DNA of 64,000 nucleotides from Dyella halodurans (lineage in GTDB: Bacteria > Pseudomonadota > Gammaproteobacteria > Xanthomonadales > Rhodanobacteraceae), in contig NZ_JAPDPF010000001.1 of the NCBI RefSeq assembly GCF_026283925.1, forward strand, positions 682,001 to 746,000, read 5' to 3'. Positions 53,973 through 62,106 of this stretch are shown one piece after another; positions within the stretch are counted from its first letter, which is position 1; every line of letters begins with the position of its first letter. Below the pieces are notes generated by a model. That model had not been told where the DNA came from. It was given only the letters and a program-made list of their open reading frames with translations, and did not search any database. The translations under genes were made by a program, and so were the position numbers.

Positions 53973-54320
53973 CTACTCAAAGGCGGGATGGTCAGGCAAA
54001 GGCTGAGTCAGCGCTTCGGCCTCTTCGCCCAGGAAATACAACGCGGCAAACAGACCCTCGGTGATGTCCCCCTGCAGCGGCCAATGCCCCGGCTCGGTGG
54101 ATTGGCAGGTGGTCTGCAACTCACGAAACGCATCACTGTTGGCGAGTATCCGCGAGACGGCGTGGATGCCAAGGCAGATGCCGCCAAGGCGCGCCGCCCG
54201 GCGTTGCTTGGCGTTCTCGGCGAGGGTCAACGTCCAATAGGGACGACCAAGTGGGTTGCTGGGACGTGCGTCCGAGGGCTGGGAAGCCTGCGCGTTTTCC
54301 GTATGATCTGGCGTAGCCAT
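53973..54320 (-). CDS. Hypothetical protein (115 aa)
   Basis: Starts MATPDHTENAQASQPSD with an AAGGAG site seven bases upstream. The N-terminal 25 residues are polar; a helical region follows (LAENAKQRRAARLGGICLGI, FAALYFLGEEAEALTQPLPD). It resembles small hypothetical proteins of pseudomonads and xanthomonads with a short conserved C-terminal helix-loop-helix; I cannot name the family with confidence. No signal peptide. Confidence 0.65.
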   Translation of the reverse strand: MATPDHTENAQASQPSDARPSNPLGRPYWTLTLAENAKQRRAARLGGICLGIHAVSRILANSDAFRELQTTCQSTEPGHWPLQGDITEGLFAALYFLGEEAEALTQPLPDHPAFE

Positions 54321-54707
54321 GATCAACTCCTTAGAAGTTGGTTGTGGTTAGCGGGTCGTGTGAGTTAGTGGCTCATGCGGCCCGCGCTATTTCATTCCCG
54401 TGCTGTCGCTAGTGACGAGGCATCGAACCAAAGCCACAGCGACCGGCCGACCATCGCACACGACGCTGGCCCTGTCCGTCAGGTAAATAGTGGGAAGTGA
54501 CCTGGGGGTGGGTGGCTTATTGAGCCGGCGTCAGACCGAAAAATCAGTGAGCCTGAGAGGAGGGCGTTGTACGTATGCGCCGTCATGCGCGCTCACTGCG
54601 AAAACGGTCGGGCTAACTTGGCTGGCCGGCGGTTCCTCCGGCACGGTCAAAAGCTTTTCGCTGGATTGATATGGACCATCGCCACGCCGTCCCAACGGGG
54701 ACTCGGA
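54321..54707. other. Intergenic region without supported gene
   Basis: Open frames here lack ribosome sites and family motifs. No hairpin longer than seven bases or repeat is noticed. Confidence 0.45.
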
Positions 54708-54869
54708 TCAGACGTTCCGACAGGCCTTTGTAACCAGCCTCTTCGAACACAACCAGGAACTGAGGTTCGCTTGTGTCCACCGATAGGCATCTGGCAGAGC
54801 GTCCAGCTGGGGAAGTAGGACGCTGGCGATGGCGAGCACGGCGGCATTCACGTAGGGGAGGGTTTTCAT
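54708..54869 (-). CDS. Small putative exported protein (53 aa)
   Basis: A short frame MKTLPYVNAAVLAIASVLLP with a signal-like hydrophobic stretch and a 30-residue polar tail (ending LVTKACRNV). The ATG is ten bases after the stop of the Rof-like gene on the same strand with AGAAGA upstream, so it may be co-translated. No family known; modest support. Confidence 0.35.
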   Translation of the reverse strand: MKTLPYVNAAVLAIASVLLPQLDALPDAYRWTQANLSSWLCSKRLVTKACRNV

Positions 54870-54879
54870 CTGAATCTTC

Positions 54880-55131
54880 TCAAGCACGGGGTAGGCGTAC
54901 GCCGTCGACTTCAAGAATGCGGTCAAGACGGAAGGTTTCGCCTGACCCCGTCGCGAGATACTCAGCTCCGCCGCGTGCATACACATCCGCAATCGTTGTC
55001 ATGCGATGGGTCACGACACCCTGGGCATCAAGAAAGCTGATCCGCGCAAGCTTGCGCGCAGTTGCTATGCCCTCCAGGCGATCATGAAATTCGCACGAGA
55101 TGGGGGCGTAGGTGGAAGGATGGATGTCCAT
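54880..55131 (-). CDS. rof: Rho-binding antiterminator (Rof/YaeO-like)
   Basis: An 83-residue protein MDIHPSTYAPISCEFHDRLE. The family pattern YxPISCxxHDxLE, ADVYARGGAEYLATGSGE and the closing FRLDRILEVDGVRL match Rof, which binds Rho and lowers termination. It lies between ohr genes and a small peptide frame, in a stress-gene region. Confidence is moderate because the family is short and divergent. Confidence 0.75.
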   Translation of the reverse strand: MDIHPSTYAPISCEFHDRLEGIATARKLARISFLDAQGVVTHRMTTIADVYARGGAEYLATGSGETFRLDRILEVDGVRLPRA

Positions 55132-55315
55132 GACATGGCCTGTAGAAGAAGGATTGTCTTAGCGTTGGCCTTGACCTTGGCTTCGACGTTGATGCTTTCA
55201 CTGCGCTTGAACGTTGTCGCTCCGGCACGGGCCATGGGACTTCGTTGACCACGGCCTCGATTTCATTGGGTGACTGGAGAGGAAGGAGCATTAGTGCCTT
55301 CCAGATCGGACGTGA

Positions 55316-55348
55316 ACCGGCTCGTCGCTAATGGCGCGACGAGCCGGT
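55316..55348 (-). terminator. Terminator hairpin of the second ohr gene
   Basis: A 12-bp perfect stem ACCGGCTCGTCG with nine-base loop, 11 bases after the stop. Related to the hairpins at 51030 and 56143, with compensating base changes. Confidence 0.75.
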
Positions 55349-55359
55349 CTGGCCGCGCC

Positions 55360-55809
55360 TCACGCCGTGATCACTTCCGTCACGACCTCAATATTGCCCT
55401 TCGTTGCCTGGGAGTAAGGGCAGAACTGATGGGCCGAATGGGCGAGATCCTCCGCAATGGCCTGGTCCATACCCGGAATGTTGAGAGTGAACTTGGCGCC
55501 AAGGAACCAGGCCGGGCCGGTCTCGCCAATGTCGATCTGGAGATCCACCGACGTGTCTTCCGGCAGTGCGACCTTCTTCATCTGGGCCACGATGCCCAGG
55601 ACCGTAATCCAGCAGGCCGACCAGGCGCCGGCGAACAACTGCTCTGCAGTGGGGTGAGTTTCGGCGGCGATGAACTCGTAGCTCTCCCCACCCTTGGTAG
55701 CGGACAGCTGAATGTCGAGAACACCGTGCTCGCCGCGCTGAAGAGCGGGGTCACGGTTGACCTTGGTATAGGTCTGGCCGGTGTAGTGGACTTTTTCAAT
55801 CTTGATCAT
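55360..55809 (-). CDS. ohr: Organic hydroperoxide resistance protein, paralogue 2
   Basis: A 149-residue Ohr. Cys pair in QLFAGAWSACWITVLG and AHSAHQFCPYSQATKGNIEV; opening MIKIEKVHYTGQTYTKVNRD. It differs from copy 1 by small substitutions and one added residue (SATKGGESYEF against SAAGGKSYEF). The upstream region carries the weaker third copy of the conserved element 92 bases from the start. Copies 2 and 3 are adjacent, and copy 1 lies about 3.8 kb away with crotonase, VOC and Rof genes between. Confidence 0.9.
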   Translation of the reverse strand: MIKIEKVHYTGQTYTKVNRDPALQRGEHGVLDIQLSATKGGESYEFIAAETHPTAEQLFAGAWSACWITVLGIVAQMKKVALPEDTSVDLQIDIGETGPAWFLGAKFTLNIPGMDQAIAEDLAHSAHQFCPYSQATKGNIEVVTEVITA

Positions 55810-55900
55810 GACTCATTTCTCACAGGGGATTTTTGGGGGGATTACATAAATCGGTTCGTCCGGTCCCAATCGAGGAGAGTTGCTCATTGATGGGGTGGGC

Positions 55901-56005
55901 GGATGGATGCGGAGGCAAGAACGCTCAAGAACTTGACGCCAGGCCGCATGTTCATGAGAGAACCGTCCATTGGTGAGAGGACATGGAGCGACTTGGGGCA
56001 ACGAC
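55901..56005 (-). repeat. Conserved upstream element, second ohr copy
   Basis: Degenerate third copy with the GGATGGATG block and a CCGTCCAT-TG-GTGAGAGG remnant palindrome (55963-55980) at the same offset as in 51613-51718. The rest of the gap to the next terminator holds no gene. Confidence 0.45.
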
Positions 56006-56142
56006 CATCCGACTCATGTCGTCAGTCCTCTCTGGGAGTTTGCTGCCCATGCTGCGGACAAGCCCCGGGCACTATGTTGCATACGGCGACTCTTGGAGGT
56101 CGCTTTATCGAGGCAGATCCGTCGTCGACCGAAGTTGGCCGC

Positions 56143-56179
56143 GAGCCGATTCGCCGCTGATGGCTCGACGAGTCGGCTC
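56143..56179 (-). terminator. Terminator hairpin of the third ohr gene
   Basis: Stem GAGCCGATTCGCCG with its near complement (two mismatches) and a nine-base loop, nine bases after the stop. Confidence 0.65.
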
Positions 56180-56188
56180 GGCCATGCT

Positions 56189-56635
56189 TCACACCGTGGT
56201 CACTTCCATGTCGACTTCGATATTGCCGTCCACCGCCTTGGAGTAAGGGCAAATCTGGTGAGCCGAATGGGCAAGAGCCTCCGCAACGGCCTGGTCCACG
56301 CCGGGAATGCGGACATTGAACTTGGCGCCAAGGAACCACGCCGGACCGGTCTCGCCAATGTTGACCCGGATGTTCACCGTGGTGTCTTCCGGCAGGGTCA
56401 CTTTCTTCAGCGAGGCTGCAATACCCAGGGCGGCGATCCAGCAAGCTGACCAGGCGCCTGCGAACAGCTGCTCGGCGGTGGGGTGTAGTTCGGCAGCGAT
56501 GAACTCATAGCTCTTTCCACCTGGGGTCGACAGCTTCATGTCGACGACGCCGTGCTCGCCTCGCTGGAGGGCAGGGTCACGGTTAATCTTGGTGTGGGTC
56601 AGGCCGGTGTACTGGATTTTTTGAATCTTGGTCAT
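56189..56635 (-). CDS. ohr: Organic hydroperoxide resistance protein, paralogue 3
   Basis: A 148-residue Ohr with MTKIQKIQYTGLTHTKINRD, Cys in QLFAGAWSACWIAALGIAAS and in SAHQICPYSKAVDGNIEVDM. This copy is the divergent partner of the OhrR-type gene and has the repeated GCGATGTA motif upstream, so it is probably the directly regulated one. It differs from copies 1 and 2 in its upstream DNA. Confidence 0.9.
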   Translation of the reverse strand: MTKIQKIQYTGLTHTKINRDPALQRGEHGVVDMKLSTPGGKSYEFIAAELHPTAEQLFAGAWSACWIAALGIAASLKKVTLPEDTTVNIRVNIGETGPAWFLGAKFNVRIPGVDQAVAEALAHSAHQICPYSKAVDGNIEVDMEVTTV

Positions 56636-56694
56636 AACAAATTCCTCACAGGAAGTCTTTGGGTTGGCTTGATAACGAATCGCACACGAATAAA

Positions 56695-56945
56695 GCGTAT
56701 GCGATGTATATGGGGATAGGGGCGCCAGGAAATACTTTCAAGGTAGTTCAAGATCGCTGACTGGAGGCCCCGCACACATGCATCGCAGGCGCTTGAATCG
56801 CATGCGATGTAAAAATGATCTATCAGGAGGCGTAGTAAGTCAATAGAAGTTGGCAAATATTTTTTTGCCCCACATTCCGGCCCTTTGGCACGGGAGGTGC
56901 CTGGAGCAAGGACTCGTTACCGATTGCATCGTATGCGATGTATAC
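56695..56945 (+). promoter_or_regulatory. Probable OhrR operator sites between ohr and ohrR
   Basis: Three related sites: GCGTATGCGATGTATA (56695-56710), AATCGCATGCGATGTAAA (56796-56813) and TTGCATCGTATGCGATGTATAC (56924-56945), sharing ATGCGATGTA and containing palindromic cores (TCGCATGCGA; CATCGTATGCGATG). They fill the 350-base divergent region, positioned to control both genes. MarR/OhrR proteins bind such imperfect dyads. Confidence 0.7.
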
Positions 56946-56985
56946 TCCACCGGAAGCCCCGTGGGGTGCGGACGAGATAAAGATC

Positions 56986-57426
56986 ATGAAACCGAATCTT
57001 AAATTGGCCGACTTTCTCTGCTTTGCCGTCTACTCGGCAAACCTGGCGTTCGGCAAGGCGTACCGGCCCATCCTCGATGAGCTTGGCCTTACGTACACGC
57101 AATATGTGACCATCGTTGCCCTCTGGGAAGAGGATGGCTTGACCGTAAGCGGGCTTGGCGAGAAGTTGTTTCTCGAGTCGAACACGCTGACTCCCATACT
57201 CAAGAAGCTGGAGGCCATGGGTTATGTCGAACGCTTGCGCAATGAGGAAGATGAGCGCGTCGTCCACGTACACCTGACCAAGAGCGGGCGCCGTCTTCGC
57301 GAGAAGGCGCTGAGCATCAACCTGGATGATGCAGTCGGCCTTACCCCCAAGGAGTTCGCCACGCTTCAGAAGGAGATCGTGGGGCTGCGGAGCAACCTCC
57401 TCAAATCGCTCGGCCGTGAGACATGA
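56986..57426 (+). CDS. ohrR: OhrR-type MarR regulator
   Basis: A 146-residue MarR protein: MKPNLKLADFLCFAVYSANL with the sensing Cys12 in FLCFAVYSA, LGLTYTQYVTIVALWEEDGL, and recognition helix LFLESNTLTPILKKLEAMGY followed by the wing RNEEDERVVHVHLTKSGRRL. Peroxide oxidation of the Cys lifts repression in known OhrR proteins. ATG 56986 is chosen by family N-terminus; the frame starts earlier at ATG 56938, inside an operator. Confidence 0.9.
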   Translation: MKPNLKLADFLCFAVYSANLAFGKAYRPILDELGLTYTQYVTIVALWEEDGLTVSGLGEKLFLESNTLTPILKKLEAMGYVERLRNEEDERVVHVHLTKSGRRLREKALSINLDDAVGLTPKEFATLQKEIVGLRSNLLKSLGRET

Positions 57427-57483
57427 GGGTGGTTCGGAATATCTCCGCGCGATCCGCACATCCGGCTCTGTCGGAATCCTTGG

Positions 57484-58437
57484 CTATTTGCGAGGCACCG
57501 GGTCCGGCAGGTAATCGCCCGGCTTGAACTCCCTGCGCATGCGCTGGGTAGCGAAATCGACAAAGGCACGAAGTTTTGGCAGTGACTGACTTCGGCTTGG
57601 ATAGTAAAGGGAAAGACCCGGAACCTCGTCACAATAAGGTTCGAGCACGGCCTGCAGATCACCACTTTCAAGATGCGACATCACGAGCGAATGCGGCAAT
57701 TGGAAGAGCCCGACGCCTCGCAGTGCGGAGCGAATGCAGGCCTCGATGTCGTTGATCACGAGAGGTCCATCGACCCCCACCGTGATGCGCTCACCATCGA
57801 CGACGAATTGCCAATGATCAAGTGCTCGCACGGACTGACGGAGCAGGATGCAACGGAAGTTCTGCAGATCATGTGGAGACGCCGGCCGACCATGCTTGCG
57901 AAACAAGGCCGGGGCGCCAACGACAACGAAGCGTTCCGGTGGCGTCAGCCACATCGCGACCATGTCGATCTGGACGAAGTTTCCGAGACGTATCCCCGCA
58001 TCGAAACCTTCTTCGACGATGTCGATCGGTCGATCCTCGCCCACCAGTTCGAGTTCAAGGTTTGGGTGGGCGTCGAGAAAGTCGGGCAGCAAGCGATTCA
58101 CGAGCAGGGGCAAGACGGGTCTGGGCATATTGATGCGCAGTCGGCCAGTAATCTCGCCACCCAAACCACTGGCGGCGTCCAAGCCTGCCGTGAGCATGTC
58201 GACTGCCGGGCGCGCATGGGCGAGCAGGCGTTCGCCCGCCTCGGTCAGCCGCACGCTTCGTGTCGTACGGGAGAAGAGGGGCGCGCCAACCCGTTCTTCC
58301 AGGCTGCGTATCGCCTGGCTGACCGCGGACGGCGTGACTCCGAGCTGCCGGGCCGCCGCACGGAAGCCTCGGCATTCCGCCACGGTCAGAAATATGACGA
58401 GCCCATCCAGATGCGTTCGATCGATTGTTAAGTTCAT
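57484..58437 (-). CDS. LysR-family regulator
   Basis: A 317-residue LysR protein. HTH: VIFLTVAECRGFRAAARQLG then VTPSAVSQAIRSLEERVGAP; effector domain opens at GGEITGRLRINMPRPVLPLL. Close to the subgroup that regulates oxidoreductases. Divergent from an NmrA-type NAD(P)-binding gene across 87 bases, the usual arrangement for control of that gene. Confidence 0.89.
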   Translation of the reverse strand: MNLTIDRTHLDGLVIFLTVAECRGFRAAARQLGVTPSAVSQAIRSLEERVGAPLFSRTTRSVRLTEAGERLLAHARPAVDMLTAGLDAASGLGGEITGRLRINMPRPVLPLLVNRLLPDFLDAHPNLELELVGEDRPIDIVEEGFDAGIRLGNFVQIDMVAMWLTPPERFVVVGAPALFRKHGRPASPHDLQNFRCILLRQSVRALDHWQFVVDGERITVGVDGPLVINDIEACIRSALRGVGLFQLPHSLVMSHLESGDLQAVLEPYCDEVPGLSLYYPSRSQSLPKLRAFVDFATQRMRREFKPGDYLPDPVPRK

Positions 58438-58524
58438 CTACACAGCCCGTTCCGAATGTGCCTCGTATTCAAATAATAGCGCAGGGGCTACCGTGGGCCG
58501 TCGAACTAACGAAGGCGAACACTC

Positions 58525-59397
58525 ATGTTTTTGGTTATGGGAATGACGGGAAAAGTTGGCGGCGCGACGGCGGCGCATTTGCTGAAACAAGGCAAGAAGG
58601 TACGCGCCCTGGTTCGCGACCGCGCGAAGGCGGCAAGCTGGGCTGACCGGGGCGTCGATTTGGTTGACGGCGACTGGAACGACGCGGCATCCATCGAACG
58701 GGCGCTCAAGGGCGTCGACGGCGCGTTTGTCATGCTGCCCCCCATCTTGGCCCCCTCGCCGGATTTCAAGGAAGCGAAGGGTGTCATCGCAAACTATGTC
58801 GAGGCGCTTACCAAGGCGCCGGTGCCGCGGGTCGTCGCGCTTTCGTCGATGGGCGCGGACAAAACCAGCGGGATGGGGCTGATCACGGCGCTGTCGCTCC
58901 TGGAGCAGGGCTTTCGCGACCTGAAACTGCCGATCGCCTATGTGCGAGCCGGCGGATTTTACGAAAACTTCCTTTACGGTTTGCACGTCGCCCAGGGCGG
59001 CACGTTGCCGGTCTTCTACAACCCGACCCATCGGAAATCGACCATGGTCGCGACCAGCGACATCGGCGCCGAGATCGCCAAGCTTCTGAGCGGACCGGCC
59101 TGGTTGGGGCATCGGGCCATCGAACTCGGTTCCATGGTGAGCGCAGATGAAGTCGCGGCGCAGTTGGGTGACGTGATGAAGCTCGACGTTAAGGCTGTTG
59201 CCGTCCCCCGGGCTGGTTGGCCGGATACATTCGAACAGTTCGGCATTCCGAAGGGCCAGTCTGGCCCGGCCGAAGTCATGTATGAGGCCGTCAACGCCGG
59301 CGGCATGGACCTCGGGGTCGAGGGTACCGAGCACGTTTCGGGCGCGACGTCCGCTCGCGATGTTTTTGCAGCGGCACGGAAGGCCATGGCGGCGTAG
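58525..59397 (+). CDS. NmrA-like NAD(P)-binding protein
   Basis: A 290-residue atypical SDR: MFLVMGMTGKVGGATAAHLL (Rossmann glycine motif GMTGKVGG), VRALVRDRAKA, VDGDWNDAASIERALKGVDG, and LPIAYVRAGGFYENFLYGLH. Some relatives are quinone reductases (QorB) or sensors of redox state. Followed by a perfect hairpin terminator and a DoxX-like gene. Regulated probably by the divergent LysR. Confidence 0.85.
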   Translation: MFLVMGMTGKVGGATAAHLLKQGKKVRALVRDRAKAASWADRGVDLVDGDWNDAASIERALKGVDGAFVMLPPILAPSPDFKEAKGVIANYVEALTKAPVPRVVALSSMGADKTSGMGLITALSLLEQGFRDLKLPIAYVRAGGFYENFLYGLHVAQGGTLPVFYNPTHRKSTMVATSDIGAEIAKLLSGPAWLGHRAIELGSMVSADEVAAQLGDVMKLDVKAVAVPRAGWPDTFEQFGIPKGQSGPAEVMYEAVNAGGMDLGVEGTEHVSGATSARDVFAAARKAMAA

Positions 59398-59416
59398 GTC
59401 TGCGGATCCGCCATCG

Positions 59417-59450
59417 ATGCGACTTTCGGAATCTAGTCCGAAAGTCGCAT
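59417..59450 (+). terminator. Terminator hairpin after the NmrA-like gene
   Basis: A perfect 14-bp stem ATGCGACTTTCGGA with a six-base loop, 20 bases after the stop; no long T run. Confidence 0.65.
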
Positions 59451-59487
59451 TCCACTGGCAGCAAACTCATCATCCAAGGTTAGTCAC

Positions 59488-59871
59488 ATGTCCAAAATCT
59501 CCTGGCGCCACGTCGTACCCATCGCTCTCGCGGCTTTCTTCGTCGTGGGTTCACTCAGCAACATTTTCGCCTCAGGATCTATCTACGAGGAATACCTGCA
59601 GTGGGGGTATCCCCGCTGGTTCCATTTCGTCACCGGATCGCTGGAGCTCACCGCGGCAATCCTGCTTTTTCGGGCGCCGACGCGCCTGTTAGGCGCGTTG
59701 CTCGGCTGCGCGGTCATGCTTGCCGCTCTCGCGACCGTCATCATCCACGGTGAATACGGCCACGCTGTGGCGCCACTCGTCGCGGCGACGTTGTCACTGG
59801 TGGTCGGCTGGATAAGCGCGGATGGCATTCGACAGATTGCGGCGAAAGCAAAGGCCCCGAGTGCATTTTGA
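59488..59871 (+). CDS. DoxX-like membrane protein
   Basis: A 127-residue protein with four hydrophobic helices: VVPIALAAFFVVGSLSNIFA, FHFVTGSLELTAAILLF, LLGALLGCAVMLAALATVII and VAPLVAATLSLVVGWIS. The GSxE pattern (TGSLELTAA) and small size are typical of DoxX/DoxD-like proteins. Function unclear; some support thiol or redox processes. ATG preceded by AAGG. Confidence 0.78.
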   Translation: MSKISWRHVVPIALAAFFVVGSLSNIFASGSIYEEYLQWGYPRWFHFVTGSLELTAAILLFRAPTRLLGALLGCAVMLAALATVIIHGEYGHAVAPLVAATLSLVVGWISADGIRQIAAKAKAPSAF

Positions 59872-59990
59872 TGGCATCTCAGGCTGCGCTTCACGGAGAT
59901 CAGTACGAAGAACCGGGCTGGAAAGTCATGCAGCTGATCAGGCTCAACGGCCAATGGAAGATCGTGAGCGAGTTTTTTTACTGGGTATGA
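59871..59990 (+). pseudogene. C-terminal fragment of an NTF2-like protein
   Basis: Thirty-nine codons overlapping the DoxX stop (TGATG). The reading GDQYEEPGWKVMQLIRLNGQ then WKIVSEFFYWV is the closing strand pair of NTF2/lumazine-binding-like proteins (family form LxKxDGxWKIVxEFF). No N-terminal 90 residues exist nearby, so the gene is likely truncated by deletion. It may be translated through coupling. Confidence 0.5.
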
Positions 59991-60174
59991 CGAGGCGTAA
60001 GGGGAGCCGCCACGTTGTCCGCGCCGTCCGTCGCGACTGAGCCGGGATCGCCGGCGCTGGTACGCATGCCGGGAGACGGCCGACAAAGCCCGGTGTATGC
60101 TGGAAATACGCGTCGGTCGGAGCCGGCAAAACCGGGGCCGCGACGCTGACGCCTACCGTCAAGGGGCTGCAACG

Positions 60175-60909
60175 ATGGAGCCGACATCGAGCATGCTGGG
60201 CGAGATTCGCGCGACGCGCGAACTTCAGATTCGCACGGTCATCGAGCAGGCGCCGTGGTTTGAGGGGGGGCGTCCCGAGACCTTGGCGGCCTTGCTCGAT
60301 CACGCGACCGCCCGTCAGTTGCGCCGGGGCGACAGCTTGTCCCGCAGTGGTGAACGCATCCAGCAACTCACGCTGATCATCGATGGCGTGCTGGAGGTCA
60401 GTTTCACCGCGCGCTCCGGTCGACGGCACATTACCGGTTATGCCGTCCAAGGGGAGCTGTTCAATCTCGTGCCCTTCATGGATGGCCAGGGCGCCGGCCG
60501 TGACACGGTGGCCCTGACCGATACGTTGATCCTGCAGCTCAGTCGGCCACTGGTCACGACGCTGATGGCCGAGGATCCCGCGCTGAGCGCGGGCATCACC
60601 TTGTTGTTATGCCAACGCTCGCGCCACACCTACGACGCCCTGACCGACACGGCCTTGCTCTCGCTTCGGCAGCGCCTGGTGCGGATGCTGCTTCATCTGG
60701 GTAGCCAGGTAGGCCGGCCACGAGCGGACGGGATACACCTGCTGCCGAAGATGTCCCAGACCCAGCTCGCCGAGTACGTGGGCGGCTCGCGCACGAAAAT
60801 CAATCAGGAATTGAAGCAACTGGAACAGGAAGAGATCATCAAGGTCGCCTATTCCAAGATCGTCATTCGGGACGAAGCGCGCCTCATGGCCATTGCGATC
60901 GATCGATAG
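60175..60909 (+). CDS. Crp/Fnr-family regulator
   Basis: A 244-residue protein starting MEPTSSMLGEIRATRELQIR. cNMP-binding-like barrel (RRGDSLSRSGERIQQLTLII, ITGYAVQGELFNLVPFMDGQ), dimer helix and C-terminal HTH LPKMSQTQLAEYVGGSRTKI. No Cys cluster for iron-sulfur is present, so it is not an FNR-type oxygen sensor; cAMP-binding arginine motif is not obvious either. Target unknown. Ribosome site AAGGGG ahead of the ATG. Confidence 0.84.
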   Translation: MEPTSSMLGEIRATRELQIRTVIEQAPWFEGGRPETLAALLDHATARQLRRGDSLSRSGERIQQLTLIIDGVLEVSFTARSGRRHITGYAVQGELFNLVPFMDGQGAGRDTVALTDTLILQLSRPLVTTLMAEDPALSAGITLLLCQRSRHTYDALTDTALLSLRQRLVRMLLHLGSQVGRPRADGIHLLPKMSQTQLAEYVGGSRTKINQELKQLEQEEIIKVAYSKIVIRDEARLMAIAIDR

Positions 60910-60995
60910 GAACGGCGCCGTGGTCTCGGCGCCACTCATGGATAGAGGTCGGCCGGCGCTCCCATTCTGGGCGCATTGGGCAAGCTTGTGGGCAC

Positions 60996-61427
60996 TCAAT
61001 CGTGCCGGTAGATCTCGTAGCTCGGCAGGGCGTCGCGGTAGTCGGGCCCGGGATAAATGCCGTGCAACTGCCGGAAGTCGGATACCCAGTAGTGACCGTC
61101 GTACCTCGCCGCGTGACCTTGCGGATGGCCGGGCGCAGGCTGGATCACGACGACATCGCCGCGTTGGGGCTCGTCCTGGACCACATGGAACCCGGCCGCG
61201 CGCAAGGCCGCGCCCATGTCCTTGGCCATCGGGGTGCGCTTAAGTGCTATCCCCGCGGCCTCCACCGCACGTCGGACAAGTAGCGCGCATTTACCGTGGC
61301 CCTGCGATGCCGCATGCCCATGGGCATGACCCGACGCTGACCAGCCGATGGCCAGCGGCAACGCAAGCAGCCGGCCCAGCACAAGAGAACCGCGTGTCTT
61401 ACAGAACTTCGTCTTGGATGGTTTCAT
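60996..61427 (-). CDS. BPSL0067-like exported CHAP/NlpC-type protein
   Basis: A 143-residue exported protein: signal LVLGRLLALPLAIGWSASGH, then GKCALLVRRAVEAAGIALKR with candidate catalytic Cys47 and His105 (GHAARYDGHYWVSDFRQLHG). The end reads YPGPDYRDALPSYEIYRHD. The layout fits BPSL0067-type proteins, related to peptidoglycan amidases and sometimes to type VI effectors. No immunity or secretion gene is adjacent, so a housekeeping cell-wall role or an orphan effector are both open. Confidence 0.72.
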   Translation of the reverse strand: MKPSKTKFCKTRGSLVLGRLLALPLAIGWSASGHAHGHAASQGHGKCALLVRRAVEAAGIALKRTPMAKDMGAALRAAGFHVVQDEPQRGDVVVIQPAPGHPQGHAARYDGHYWVSDFRQLHGIYPGPDYRDALPSYEIYRHD

Positions 61428-62065
61428 GATCGATACAGACAAGTGGGGATGGCTGCGTCGTGGGCGTAGGTGATGGACATCCGCACAGGGGTCCCTGGCC
61501 ACCGAGCGTGACCACGGCCAAGGGCCCGAGTACCAAGCACGAGAAAGACACGGAGGGGCGTGCTGGGGCGCGACGTTCCGTTTCACGGATGTCCACGGCG
61601 CTACGCCATTATTCGGAAGGGAGCCAAGGACGTCTGTCCCGCACTGAACAGAGCGGCTCACGCCGCACGGCCATCGCTCAACCTGAGGCGCGCACGGCGA
61701 TCACCGGGCTCTTTTGTGCTGCTTACGGCGCTTAACGCGCGGGTCGACGGCCCCAGGGCCGCCCATCCCCATCCCCCTATCTGCCCATCAGTAGGCAGAA
61801 CTTGAAGGTCCGTACCTTTTAGGACCACATCATTCCTGCGTTTGCCGAGCCGTCGACTCGGACTATCCGCGTGATCGGAGAGCACAGGCTGTGCGTAGGT
61901 CAGGAAATCAGGTGGTTATCCCGTTTCAGATCGCCGTGGTTGGGGCATGCAGAACGCCATAGGCGCATGGGCCCTGCAACTATCGCGAGTGCTACCGATG
62001 CGTGACCCGTGGGGCATGCTCGCGCTTTGGATCGCTGCGCCTTTGTCGAATCCTTGGCGCCTAGT
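61428..62065. other. Long intergenic stretch without supported gene
   Basis: About 640 bases. Short open frames exist on both strands but none has a ribosome site plus family signal. At 61826-61845 there is an imperfect dyad GGTCC-GGACC, and at 61780-61797 CTGCC-GGCAG, both possible regulator sites of unknown meaning. Base composition is like the flanks. Confidence 0.45.
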
Positions 62066-62091
62066 CTGCAGGGCCCCAAATGGGCCCGCAG
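62066..62091 (-). terminator. Hairpin after LysR gene
   Basis: Inverted repeat CTGCAGGGCCC/GGGCCCGCAG with a short loop, starting 16 bases after the LysR stop on the minus strand; no T run. Confidence 0.5.
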
Positions 62092-62106
62092 CCCTGAACG
62101 AACGAA

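Noticed and set aside
56885-56901. Possible sigma-54 promoter TTGGCACGGGAGGTGCC before ohrR
   Set aside because: Spacing is right, but the -12 element is GTGC, not TTGC, and OhrR-type operators overlap the region; left as a weak candidate only.
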